From positions 402,822-457,076 of the forward strand of contig JAHNZQ020000016.1 in the NCBI GenBank assembly GCA_019155205.2: 54,255 bases of DNA. Reading direction: 5' to 3'. Source of the DNA: Gracilaria vermiculophylla. Taxonomy: Eukaryota > Rhodophyta > Florideophyceae > Gracilariales > Gracilariaceae. Below the pieces are notes generated by a model. The model saw nothing but the letters and a program-made list of their open reading frames with translations, had not been told where the DNA came from and did no database searches. Below, piece by piece: positions 31,069 through 40,373 of the stretch. Position 1 is the first letter of the stretch; the number at the start of each line of letters is the position of its first letter. Both the position numbers and the translations under genes were made by a program.

Positions 31069-31812
31069 TTATTCGTAGACCCAGGCTTCGATATCAGTCT
31101 TGCTCCACGAGTTGAGCTCCTCTGGCTTGAACCACAGAGCAATTTCAGCTTCTGCAGATGCTTTAGAATCACTGCCGTGACTGTGAAAAAAGAGTTAGGG
31201 CAAAGGGCTTTTGTGGCTGCAAACAAGACGAGCAAGGGCAGTTGATGAATACTTACATGATATTCTTTCCGGTTATAATGGCCAGATCGCCTCGAATTGT
31301 TCCGGGGTCGGCAGCCAGGGGACTAGTGGCGCCGATCATCCTCCGTCTGAGAGGGCCAACAAGAAAAACGGCGGGGAGGTCAGATTCGCTGCGAGAGAAG
31401 AGGGGAGGTGGCGTAAGGAAGACGAGTTAACTAACCCCTGTCGAATGACGTCCTCGCCCTCGAAAACCATTGCGACAACGGGGCCGCTGCTCAAAAATTC
31501 ACACAGAGTGGGAAAGAAAGGGCGCTGCTCCAGATCGTAATAGTGCTTCTTGGCCATTTCCAGCGAGGGAGTGACGAGTTTGAGCGCCACGAGCTTGAAG
31601 CCTCTTTTCTCGAATCGCTGAATGATGTCGCCGACCAAGCCGCGCTGGACGGCGTCTGGCTTGAGCATGATGTAGGACCTCTCGGTCTTGTCGGCGAGCA
31701 CAGCGGAGGTGGCGGCCGCGGTGGCGGCGGCCGCGGACGCGGCGGCGAGCGCGCGGGTGCCGAACAGGGTGCGGCCGGCGTACAGGGCGGCGCGGGCGAG
31801 GAAGGAGGCCAT
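31069..31812 (-). CDS. Nucleoside diphosphate kinase, organelle-targeted (two introns)
   Basis: Minus-strand exons 31812-31436, 31346-31257 and 31180-31069 give 192 aa. Introns are 89 nt (GTTAGT to CTCTCAG) and 76 nt (GTAAGT to TTTTTTCACAG, with CTAAC upstream); both splices restore the NDK consensus exactly (IRQG/RRMIGAT and KNI/IHGSDS). The enzyme transfers the gamma phosphate between NTPs and NDPs through a phospho-His: His157 in IIHGSDS. The N-terminal kinase part reads [20 protein letters not shown]. Residues 1-40 ([20 protein letters not shown], then an Ala run) form a basic amphipathic presequence like NDPK III or NME4, so a mitochondrial or plastid location is likely. Exon 1 is CG-rich; exons 2 and 3 are not. 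Confidence 0.93.
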
Positions 31813-32125
31813 GGTGCGACGGGCGGGGCGCGGCGGCGGACGGGACGCGGCTCGGGGCGGGCGGCGGCGGCGATCGGGGCGTGCGCGCGGGCGATGGCAC
31901 CCGCCGCGCGAGCGGGTGCGCGCGCGCGCACACGTGGCGGGGCGTGCGGCGGCGCGCACGCGCGCGCGCGCGCGCGCGGGCGCGCGGCGGTGGACCGGGG
32001 CGGCGCCGCGTGCGGGCGGCGCCAATGGGGGCGCGGCGCGGGGCGCCTTGCGCCGCCATTCGCCGTTTCCCGCCGACGGCGTGGGAAGAAGCGCCCACTG
32101 GCGCTGACAGGCGGCGCTTACCCAT
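31813..32125 (-). promoter_or_regulatory. CG-alternating 5' island of the NDP kinase gene
   Basis: This contains an unbroken 27-bp purine/pyrimidine alternation at 31952-31978, about 140 bp before the ATG. Further out, GCTGACAGGCGGCGCTTACC at about 32101-32120 resembles the TGACAG/CTGTAA words found in the other two islands. Composition drops to normal beyond about 32.2 kb. Confidence 0.45.
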
Positions 32126-33385
32126 TACAATGTCCCACTTTGGCCATCGCTGCGCCCCCGTGCGCCGCTCATACGCTGGCGCGTCGTTGGCCGTCGGTAA
32201 ACATGGCCTCGCGGTGTTGGGAGGTTGTGACAAGTTCTCTCCCTCCGATGCGGCGCTGTGGTCGCTTACCAGCGTGTGACTGAGGCGCTCGTTGCGCTCA
32301 TTGCCTCTAAACGTTTTGAAGCCCAGTTTGTTGCCCGAGCCGGAAGCACACGCACAACACAGCGCCACGGCGACGCACGCGGCGAAGCACTTGTCAACGT
32401 GGGCACAAGGCGCAGCGCGGCGTTGCGGCCACCGTGCGCACATCATGCACGCACAGACGCGCCACCGAACTCGTGACGCCGCGCAGCGCCTCGAATCGCC
32501 ATCGCTCGCAGCTCTCGACGCGCCAGGTGTCAAAGTCGCACGCCTCTCCGCCATGTGTCGCGCAAGTGATGCTTGCTGCGCGCGTCGCAGCCCTCGAGAC
32601 ACATCCCTTTAAAGCGAGCCTCTGCCTTGTGTTCATGCTTCTCACAATCGCTCTCTTCACATGGCAGTTTGGCATTGCAACGCAACGGCTCAAGTCTCGA
32701 AAACCCCGACACCACCGCGCTCCTCGCTTCTCAACGTTGAAGCGCGCCCAACGTCAAACAAACAAACAAACAAACAAACATCTGCGAGCCGTTCGCGATG
32801 CGCTCTTTCATTCCCGAAATGTCAAACGCCGCATGACAGTTGAAACGGCAGCGGTGGCTGAGCTTGATGATGCCATCCAAGCTACACCAAATTCCGTTCA
32901 TTACAAAAAATGCGCTTTTGTAATCACTTTTGTTCGCATGCACATGCTCGGAAGGGACCAGTGGCCGGTCAGCGCTGTTGAAACTCGCGCCGCACCACGA
33001 TGCACCGTCATTGTCGTCATGCTCGTCATGCGTCGCAACCACGCACTTGATGCACCACCGACAGTTTGCGTGCTTGCGTGCGGTAAACAAGTTTTACAAC
33101 CAGCTGCAACCCGTCTCATGGATGCGCACAAGTGAGAAAGCGCTTGCGGATGCGTGCCGCCTCACGCATGTTTCGAGGCGCGCGCACCATCATGTGCCCT
33201 TCTCTCGTCCTGAGAGCGGAACAACATGTTGCGCTCACATGCGCCCGAACCGCTTTGCGCGCCCACACTCCCTTTTTCCGCAACGCAACGAGACAGCCGT
33301 TTGTGACAACTCATCATCAACACGATGCGGACCACCCCTTCACGCCCTCACAACGTGCTTCTCTGCAATGCAACACAAAAATCTG
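32126..33385. other. Intergenic with a (CAAA)n microsatellite; no supported gene
   Basis: A plus-strand frame at 32434-33135 (233 aa) has one hydrophobic segment but no recognisable domain and is probably chance. A (CAAA)6.5 tract occupies 32755-32780. Confidence 0.4.
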
Positions 33386-35353
33386 TCACCCCTCAACCAA
33401 CATCGTACTTTTTGATGCAACATGACGCTTCAGAGGAGCAAGTATTTGGTCGCACTCAAACACCAACCTCGTGAACGCGTCTTCCTCACATGCGTTCACC
33501 ATCACCATCTCTGAATACGCCTCGCACAGCACCCACTCCATCAGCCCGAACTGCGGCGAGCCAACCCTGCAGCAGCGCTCAGCCTGTGGCGCTCGCTCCC
33601 ACGCCGCCCAGTGCATCTCGCAGCACAGACAAGCCGCGTGCGACAGCCGCAGGAACGCCTGCAGCGCGTCGCTCTCCGCGGCGCCCCACGCGCGCGCGCC
33701 GCCGCGCCCCCCGTCGCCCGCGCGCAGCAGCGCGCGCTGCGGCTGCCGCTCGCGCACCACGCGCCGCACCTGCCGCGCGCGGCCGGCCCCCCGCCGCACG
33801 CCGCGCAGGAACTGCCCGCGCCGCTGCTGCTGCCCGCACCGCGCCGCGTCCAGAATGCACAGCGCAAACTGCTCGCCGCCTGCGCGCGCGATGATGCCGT
33901 CAACCTGCTCGGCGCCCAACGCGAGTTCGTTGCGGCCCACCTCGAGGCACACCGTGTAGCACGCGGCAGCGGCGGCCAGCGCCACTTTCTCAGCAGTAGC
34001 TTGCGCGTCGGGTGCGCACAGCGCGGCGAGTGGCACGCCGCGCGCGTCACAGTGAGCTTCATGTATGGCGCCGATGAGCTGGCACAGCCGTTCAAAGTAG
34101 CCAAGCAGGCCGTTTGATGACGCGCAGCTTTTGCTCGAACACCGCACCGCCTCGAACGTGAGAGCGTGAGCGCCAGCCAGACAGTCGCAAATCGAGTGGC
34201 ACCTCTTTCTAAAGTCGGTGTCACCAAGCGCACCAAACGCTCGCTTGGTCACATATGTGCAAAGGCGCGCGCCGGTATTGACGTGCAGCGTGAACTTTTG
34301 GTGCCAATACTGGGCGTCAGAAAGAGGGGCGTGCTGCACGGGGGCAAAAAGGCCACTGCAAATGATGGCAGCCTCCTGGCGTGCGCCAAGCGCTGTGAAG
34401 AGGCGCTCGGGGCGCAACGGCTTCGGGCGCGGACGCGAGGGGTGGCGGCTGGTGAGCCAGGCATGTGCCAGTTCTCTCCGCTGCGCGGCCGGAAGCACAA
34501 AGGCCGCCCGGGGCAGCAGGCTGTTCGCGCGATGCATGATTAGGCACGCGGTGGTGGCAACAGCAACAGAGACGTTGAGACTTTCGACAAAGCCCATCAT
34601 GGGGATGGTGAAAAACTCATCGGCGTGCTGCGCGATGGGCTGCGTGACGCCGAAGCGCTCGTGGCCAAACACAAAGGCGCACTTGCGCGAGACGTCGACG
34701 GCAGACAGCGGCTTTGCAGCGGGCGACACGGACGAAACAACGATGCGATAGCCGGCTTGTTTGAGCTTGTGCACGCAGTCGCTGGCGGCAGCGTACTCTG
34801 CTATGGTGAGCCATTTGTGGCAGCCCTTGCTGACTTGCCTGACGCTGTGGTCGTGCTCGAAGCGCTGCACAACGGACATGCTCTGCGCGGGCGGCCGCCG
34901 CGCATTGCGCGGCGTGCGCGCGGGGCGCGCGTCGGGCAAAACGTGCAGGTCCTGAACGCCGTACGCGTCGCACGAGCGCGCAATGGCCGCCAGGTTGTGC
35001 GCGCCCTGCACGCCGTCCAGCACGAACGTGAAGTGGCGCGTGCGGTTGGCGAGCGCGCGCGCAAAGCGCGCGGCGCGCGCGGGGGTGAGGGCGTCGAAGA
35101 GGCGGGCGTCGCGCGCGTGCAGGGCGCGCTCGCTCAGAAGCTGGTTGCGCGTTGCGGCGGTCGGGGCGGCGGGCGCGGCGCTGAGCGGCGCGCGGCGGCG
35201 CGCGGGGGGGCGGCGGTGGCGGTGGCGGTGCGCGGCTGGCAGGGGAGCGGCGGCGGCGAACGCGGCGCGCGCGGCGGCGCGCGGCATTGCGGGCGGCGGC
35301 GGTGGCGCCGCGGGCGGGGGAGGGGCGCGAGGGGGGCGAGCAGTGGCGCGCAT
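33386..35353 (-). CDS. TrmH-type SpoU 2'-O-ribose methyltransferase with a long uncharacterised C-terminal tail
   Basis: 655 aa. Residues 106-276 are a SPOUT fold most like bacterial TrmH (tRNA Gm18): motif 1 FVLDGVQGAHNLAAIARSCD, the linking KWLTIAEY and YRIVVSSVSP, motif 2 FVFGHERFGV and motif 3 IPMMGFVESLNVSVA, which bind S-adenosylmethionine in a trefoil knot. A TrmH-like C-terminal helix continues to about 310 (RANSLLPRAAFVL). Residues 320-655 have no match I know; they hold many Cys (CDCLAGAH, AACYTVCLEVG, HAACLCCEMHW). A low-complexity Arg/Gly stretch at about 500-560 coincides with the most CG-rich DNA. The N-terminus (Ala/Pro/Arg-rich, second Met at 35287) suggests an organelle transit peptide. 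It diverges from the LigT-like gene, 226 bp away. Confidence 0.85.
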   Translation of the reverse strand: MRATARPPRAPPPPAAPPPPPAMPRAAARAAFAAAAPLPAAHRHRHRRPPARRRAPLSAAPAAPTAATRNQLLSERALHARDARLFDALTPARAARFARALANRTRHFTFVLDGVQGAHNLAAIARSCDAYGVQDLHVLPDARPARTPRNARRPPAQSMSVVQRFEHDHSVRQVSKGCHKWLTIAEYAAASDCVHKLKQAGYRIVVSSVSPAAKPLSAVDVSRKCAFVFGHERFGVTQPIAQHADEFFTIPMMGFVESLNVSVAVATTACLIMHRANSLLPRAAFVLPAAQRRELAHAWLTSRHPSRPRPKPLRPERLFTALGARQEAAIICSGLFAPVQHAPLSDAQYWHQKFTLHVNTGARLCTYVTKRAFGALGDTDFRKRCHSICDCLAGAHALTFEAVRCSSKSCASSNGLLGYFERLCQLIGAIHEAHCDARGVPLAALCAPDAQATAEKVALAAAAACYTVCLEVGRNELALGAEQVDGIIARAGGEQFALCILDAARCGQQQRRGQFLRGVRRGAGRARQVRRVVRERQPQRALLRAGDGGRGGARAWGAAESDALQAFLRLSHAACLCCEMHWAAWERAPQAERCCRVGSPQFGLMEWVLCEAYSEMVMVNACEEDAFTRLVFECDQILAPLKRHVASKSTMLVEG

Positions 35354-35579
35354 GACGGCGCGGAGCGCGCTGTGCGCTCAGTGGCCGGCTGCTGGCACTG
35401 CTCCAGGCGGCGCACTGGGCGTGCCAATCGCTGCAGGCGCGATGGGCGCAAAAAAGGGCGCGTCGAGCGCGCCGCCGCCGCCGCCGCCGGCACAAGCGCG
35501 GCTGCGCATGGTGAGCGCTTTCGCCGCGCCGCCGCTACCAGCACGACCGGCAGCTCGCAGCCGCCTCGCGCGCGCGCAG

Positions 35580-35661
35580 ATGAGTAACGCGCAGCGGGCG
35601 GCGGGGCGCGGGCGCGGCGCGGGCGGCGCGGACGGCGCGCGGGGCGCGCGGGGCGCGGCGC

Positions 35662-35696
<35 letters not shown>

Positions 35697-36359
35697 GCGC
35701 AAGACGCGGCTCGCACCGGACGGGCGCCTCAAGCGGCGACGCAAGGGCGTGCGAGCGGAGGGCGCGGGGCGGAAAACAGCGACGAAGCGCGGCTGTTCGT
35801 GGCCATTGAGGTGGACGAGGGCGTGCGAGCGCGTCTGAGGGCGCTGTCGGTGGACGGGATGGCGCCGGAGTGGCTGGTGGACGCGCAGGACTTTCACATC
35901 ACGGTGCAGTTCATCGGGAGCGCGAGCGCGGAGCGGGTGCAGCAGGCGCTGCAGCAGGTGCAGCACGAGCAGTTCGAGGTGGAGGTGGGCGGCGTGGGGG
36001 CGTTCCCGTGGAGCGGGCTGCCGCTGACGCTGTGGGCGGGGGTGCAGCACGACGGCAGGCTGCAGCAGCTGCAGGCGGCGGTGCGCGCGGCGCTGCGCGC
36101 GCACGGCGTGGCGGTGGCGGACGGGCGCGCGCGCTTCCGGGCGCACATCACGGTGGGGCGCGTGCCCAACAGCGCGGCGGGCGTGGCGGCGGGGCGCCGG
36201 CTGCTGGCGCGCAACGAGCGCTTCGCGGCGGGGCGCATGGCCGTGCGCGCGCTCGCGCTGATGCAGACGCGCGCGCCGCGCGCCGCCGGCGCGCCGCGCT
36301 ACGCGCTGCGCGCGCGCTACGTGCTGCCGCCAGGCGGCGCGCCGCGCGCCGCGCGCTGA
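35580..36359 (+). CDS. LigT/ThpR-like RNA 2',3'-cyclic phosphodiesterase (2H phosphoesterase family)
   Basis: 259 aa from the Met at 35580. Residues 1-60 are Arg/Gly/Ala-rich (RGRGRGRGG), resembling an RGG-type RNA-binding tail. The 2H domain starts at about 66 (EARLFVAIEVDEGVRARLRAL) and carries both H-x-T-hydrophobic motifs, HITVQFIGSA and HITVGRVPNS, which act on 2',3'-cyclic phosphates or 2'-5' linkages. Spacing and length match bacterial LigT/ThpR. Earlier in-frame Mets at 35352, 35442 and 35508 are possible; the one at 35508 would give a transit-like extension. GTGAGC directly after it could also be a splice donor, so the 5' end is uncertain. Codons are almost all G/C-ending. Confidence 0.82.
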
Positions 36360-36390
36360 CGGCGCGCAGCGCCGCGCGCCGCGCGCCGCG

Positions 36391-36438
36391 CTGACAGCGC
36401 GCCGCGCTGTAAGGCGCGCGGCCGGTGCCGCGCGCTGC
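36391..36438 (+). promoter_or_regulatory. Island element shared with the C2H2 upstream region
   Basis: CTGACAGCG-CGCCG-CGCTGTAAG is an imperfect palindrome, followed by GCGCGCG and CGGTGCCGCGCGCTGC (36423-36438). The 16-nt block is identical to 6161-6176 and lies in the same order and orientation relative to the downstream gene. Confidence 0.5.
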
Positions 36439-36777
36439 CGCTGTAATTGCGCGCGCGCGCCGCGCGTCAGCTGACAAGGCGCGCCGCCGGCGTACGCGCC
36501 GCGCGCGCGCGCGAGCGGCCCACAGCGCGCGCGTGAGCGCCGCGCCCTGCGCGCGCGCAGCCGCGCCGCCGCGCGCCGCCCGTGGCTACCTACGCGCTCG
36601 CGCGCGCTCGCGCGCGCGCCCCCACCCTGCGCCACCGTTTTTTCGCCTGTTTCCGCTTTTGACGCCCTCTTTCCCTCCCCCCCCCCCCGCCCTTATTGGC
36701 CCCCGCCTGCGCCGCCGCCCCCGCCCGCCCCCCTCTCCTCCCCCTCCGCTCACGCTCCCCTCCCACCCTCTCCCGCC

Positions 36778-38748
36778 ATGCGCAACTCCAAGTCCCAGTT
36801 GCTTGGCCGCAAGCATCAGCCCCACTCCTACGACCCCGACAACGTGCGAGACCATCGCCGCAAGCACCACCGCCGTCACCACCTCCACCACCACCACCAC
36901 AACACCAACAGCCACACCAACAGCCACACCAACAGCCACACCAACACCAACAACAGCAATACCAACAACACCAACAACACCAACAACACCAACAACCCCC
37001 ACAACCCCCACGCCGCTCACAATCGTCACCGCCACAACCACCACGCGCCCAACGATGCCAGCCGCTCCCGAATCGGCTTGAGCATGGCGCTCAAGGGCCT
37101 GCTCGGCGCGCGCCGCGAGCACTCGGCCGTGGCGCACGACGACTCCGTGTTCAAGTGGGGAAACAAGCGCCGCCAGGTGTTCGGCGCGCGCGCGGCCAAC
37201 ATGCCCGACGCGTCCGCGCTGTCGTCGTCGTCGCGCCTGTCCATGGACGCCCCGCCGCTGCGCTACTCCAACGCCAACCTGCGCGTCGCGGGCTGGCTCA
37301 CCAAGCGCGGCAAGAGGTTGGGCTCGCGCGTGGACCGCTTCTTCGAGCTCAACGGCAGCGTGCTCAGCAACGCGCGCTCCGAGCACTCGGCCCCCACGTG
37401 GACCGTCAACGTGCGAGGCAGCAAGGTGCTGGCCGGCCCCGGCCGAGAGATCATCTTCAAGGTGGACAAGTCGTTCACCAGCTTCTTCGCCCCCACGGAC
37501 GAGCTGCACGACAAGTGGATCAAGGCGCTGCAGGCCGTGTGCGCCGACGTGACCGACTTTTACGACTTTGGCAAGGTCATTGGGCGCGGCGCGTACTCGG
37601 AGGTGTTCCTGGCGCGCGACAAGCAGCGCAACGAGCTGTGCGCCATCAAGGTGCTGGAGCGCTCCAACACGGAGCACGCCAAGCTGATTGACCGCGAGCT
37701 GCAGGTGCTGCGCCTGCTCAAGCACCAGAACATTGTGCAGATCTACGACATTTTCGACTCGGCGCGCGAAACGTTCGTGGTGATGGAGTACCTGGCCGGC
37801 GGCGAGCTGCTGGAAATGATCACGGAGAACGAGCAGCTGTCCGAGAAGAACTCCAAGCAGGTGATTCGCGAGGTGCTGCAGGCGGTGCACTACCTGCACG
37901 CGCGCGGCATCGTGCACAGGGACGTCAAGCCCGAGAACATCCTGTGCGTGAACCGCGGCTGGCCGCTGCGCGTCAAGATCACGGACTTTGGGCTGTCCAA
38001 GAGCGTGGGCGCCAGCGAGGAGCAGTCGGACCGCGTGATGCGGTCGCAGTGCGGCACGGCGTACTACCTGGCGCCTGAAATCGCCAACAGCCTGCCGTAC
38101 GGCAAGCCGGTGGACCTGTGGGCGTGCGGCGTGGTGCTGTACGTGATGCTGGCCGGCAAGTTCCCGTTCTACGGCAAGTCGGGCGACAAGTTCATGAAGC
38201 GGCTGCGCGCGGGCGTGCGCTTCCCCGACGAGGAGTGGAGCGGCATCTCGGCGGACGCCAAGGCGCTGGTGCGCGGGCTGCTGGACCCGAGCCCGGCGTC
38301 GCGGCTGACGGCGGCGCAGGCGCTGCAGCACCGGTGGCTGGTGGACGAGGCGGACGTGACGGCGTCGTCCATGCCGTGCAAGGCGATTGCCGAGTCGCAG
38401 CACCGGGTGCAGCGGCGCTTCAACGCGGCGACGGAGCCGCTGTCGCTGCAGCTGGGGCAGCTGTACGTGGGCGGCGGGCGCGGCGGGCGGAGGGGGCGGT
38501 CGGAGCTGACGAGCGTGGGCGAGGACGGCGAGGGCGGCGACGTGGTGCGGACGGACGAGCAGCAGCTGGAGGGGGCGGAGGAGGGGCGCTACGCGCTGGA
38601 CGGCGCGGAGGACGAGGGCGAGGGCGAGGGCGAGGAGGAGGACGAAGACGAGGAGGGGCGCTTTGCGGCGGAGGGCGACGGCGTGGAGCGGCGCAAGAGC
38701 GACAGGGTGCTGGCGGTGGGGCGGGAGCGCGCGGCGCTGGAGCTGTGA
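36778..38748 (+). CDS. PH-domain serine/threonine protein kinase of the CAMK type
   Basis: 656 aa. Residues 1-95 are His/Asn/Thr-rich, with an NSHT triple repeat and (NTN)n. A PH domain spans about 169-255 (VAGWLTKRGKRLGSRVDRFF to WIKALQAV). The kinase domain spans 262-521: VIGRGAYSEVFLARD glycine loop, Lys291 in AIKVLE, HRDVKPEN (Asp382), DFG (Asp403), APE (LAPEIANS) and the CAMK-like VDLWACGVVLYVMLAGKFPF. All catalytic residues are present, so it should be active. The tail is Gly/Glu/Asp-rich with no EF hands; I see no clear calmodulin site. The PH domain suggests recruitment to phosphoinositide membranes; PH-CAMK fusions are known in protists. The ATG follows a pyrimidine-rich tract (36660-36777). 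Confidence 0.93.
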   Translation: MRNSKSQLLGRKHQPHSYDPDNVRDHRRKHHRRHHLHHHHHNTNSHTNSHTNSHTNTNNSNTNNTNNTNNTNNPHNPHAAHNRHRHNHHAPNDASRSRIGLSMALKGLLGARREHSAVAHDDSVFKWGNKRRQVFGARAANMPDASALSSSSRLSMDAPPLRYSNANLRVAGWLTKRGKRLGSRVDRFFELNGSVLSNARSEHSAPTWTVNVRGSKVLAGPGREIIFKVDKSFTSFFAPTDELHDKWIKALQAVCADVTDFYDFGKVIGRGAYSEVFLARDKQRNELCAIKVLERSNTEHAKLIDRELQVLRLLKHQNIVQIYDIFDSARETFVVMEYLAGGELLEMITENEQLSEKNSKQVIREVLQAVHYLHARGIVHRDVKPENILCVNRGWPLRVKITDFGLSKSVGASEEQSDRVMRSQCGTAYYLAPEIANSLPYGKPVDLWACGVVLYVMLAGKFPFYGKSGDKFMKRLRAGVRFPDEEWSGISADAKALVRGLLDPSPASRLTAAQALQHRWLVDEADVTASSMPCKAIAESQHRVQRRFNAATEPLSLQLGQLYVGGGRGGRRGRSELTSVGEDGEGGDVVRTDEQQLEGAEEGRYALDGAEDEGEGEGEEEDEDEEGRFAAEGDGVERRKSDRVLAVGRERAALEL

Positions 38749-39434
38749 CGCGGTGCGCGTGCGCGGTGTTGATTTCGGGAAGAGTTTTGGACGGCGCGTG
38801 TGAAGCGGCTGGCGCGCGCGCGCGGCGGCGCGTACGCACCGAGCGGTACGGCGCGTAGACGCAAGGCACGCGGCGCGCGTGTTTGACGGCGCGCGCGCGC
38901 GCGCGCGCGCGGCCGCGCGGCTCGCTGCGCGCGGGACGTGTTGGCGGCGCGGCGTGCGCGCTGTCGGGCTGCCGGGCAGCGCGCCTCGCGACCGACCGCG
39001 CACCGAGTGCGCGCGTCCTCCGCAGCCGCGGCGGCGGCGCGCCGTGCCTGGCGATACGCGGCGCGCGCCGCTCGCGCCGCGCGTGTAATGCGCGGCGCTG
39101 GCGGCAGGCGCGAACGGCCGCGGGCGCGCGGCGCGCGCCGCCGTGACGGGGCGCCAACAAGCGCGCCGAGCAGCCGGGGCGGCAGCTGCGTGGAAACGCG
39201 CGCCGCCCCCCGCGCGCTTCGCTGCGCGCGGCAGAGCGCGCGCGCGCGACCAGCCGCACCTCGCACGGCTGCCAGGCAGGCCGAGCGCGCCACGGCGCGA
39301 CGGGTGGCTACGGCGCGCCTTCTCACTCCAAATCAAATGCGCGCGGCACGCCCGTCCCGCGCTGCCACAGCTAAATCCATTTTACAAAAGAGGCGTTTCG
39401 TGCAGCAAATTAGGCACATCCCCCCTCCGGCTAG
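38749..39434. other. CG-rich convergent spacer
   Basis: This separates the kinase stop from the lipase stop on the other strand. It contains a 23-bp GC alternation at 38889-38911 and many GCGC words. Overlapping open frames on both strands here are composition artefacts. Confidence 0.5.
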
Positions 39435-40373
39435 CTAGCTCCACACGCCCGTGAGGAATTCAACAACGCTGGCAAAGAACTTCTCACTGCCCATCTCCGC
39501 TTTCTCGTTGAACACCTCGTGAAAGGCGCCATCAATCATGACAAGTTCCGCTCTCCCTCTCTCGTTGATAGCGCGCACAAGTTTCTCACTTCCTTCCGCA
39601 CGCACAACCCTGTCGTCGCCGCCATGCAACACCAGAACCGGCACCGAGTTCAGCACGCATTCGCCTTCCTGCTGCACGGCTTCCAAAACCGTGCTGCCAA
39701 ACGTGAGTAGATCTGTTCCCACTCCCACGCTCACCCTGTCGTGCACCAGTGCATCTTTCAAGTACGCGTCCACCGCCTCCTTGTTTCGGCACAGGTCTGC
39801 GGGGCGTATTCCAACCCCTTTTGTGAAACCCCGCATGCCCGGGATTTGCGCCACATAAGGAGCAATTGGCTGCAAAACCTTGTTCAGGAAGCCACCCACC
39901 ACAACTTCCACCGCGGGCGCACTCAGCACCACACCAACCAGCTTGCCGCAGTCCTCGGCTTGCAGGCAGTCCCTCCTTGTCATCGCAGCCGCCACCACAA
40001 TACCACCCATAGAATGACCACCCACCACCACACTTGCGTTCGTCCCATATCTCAGCGACACTTTCGGCAGCACTAGAGAGTACAAGTCATCCACATAGTC
40101 CGTAACCTGTTTAGCTGCTCCTTTAGCACCCTGCGACTTGCCGTGGCCCACCATGTCGTACGATATGACCGCCGTCAGCGCCGCAATCTGAGACAAGAGA
40201 GTCTCGGCAAACTTTCGGTAGCGCGCCGAGTGCTCGCAGATTCCGTGGTTCCATACGAGCAGTTTGGGCTGCTCCGCTTGCGGCGACGAGGTCTTCGTCC
40301 AGTACACGACGTGCAGATTCGGCTGGTTGGGATCGCGGAATTGAAGCACCTCCGAGTCTTCGAGCAGCGGCAT
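39435..40373 (-). CDS. Monoacylglycerol lipase-like alpha/beta hydrolase (Hydrolase_4 / S33)
   Basis: 312 aa, a full-length single domain. The oxyanion-hole strand is LLVWNHGICEHSARY, followed by VISYDMVGHGKSQG, the nucleophile elbow GGHSMGG (Ser121), the acid in LVLHGGDDRVV (Asp254) and the base in DGAFHEVFNE (His285), giving a complete catalytic triad. The HG-x-x-EHSxRY and DxxGHGxSxG signature is typical of monoglyceride lipases and plant MAGL or lysophospholipase-like enzymes. A role in releasing fatty acid from monoacylglycerol is likely, but substrate cannot be told from sequence. No signal or transit peptide is visible, so it is probably cytosolic. Confidence 0.88.
   Translation of the reverse strand: MPLLEDSEVLQFRDPNQPNLHVVYWTKTSSPQAEQPKLLVWNHGICEHSARYRKFAETLLSQIAALTAVISYDMVGHGKSQGAKGAAKQVTDYVDDLYSLVLPKVSLRYGTNASVVVGGHSMGGIVVAAAMTRRDCLQAEDCGKLVGVVLSAPAVEVVVGGFLNKVLQPIAPYVAQIPGMRGFTKGVGIRPADLCRNKEAVDAYLKDALVHDRVSVGVGTDLLTFGSTVLEAVQQEGECVLNSVPVLVLHGGDDRVVRAEGSEKLVRAINERGRAELVMIDGAFHEVFNEKAEMGSEKFFASVVEFLTGVWS

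Noticed and set aside
32434..33135. Plus-strand frame of 233 codons with one hydrophobic segment
   Set aside because: It translates a (CAAA)n tract and shows no domain; evidence too weak for a gene.
36586..39336. Minus-strand frame of 916 codons
   Set aside because: Antisense to the PH-domain kinase, rich in Arg/Ala/His/Val, with no domain.
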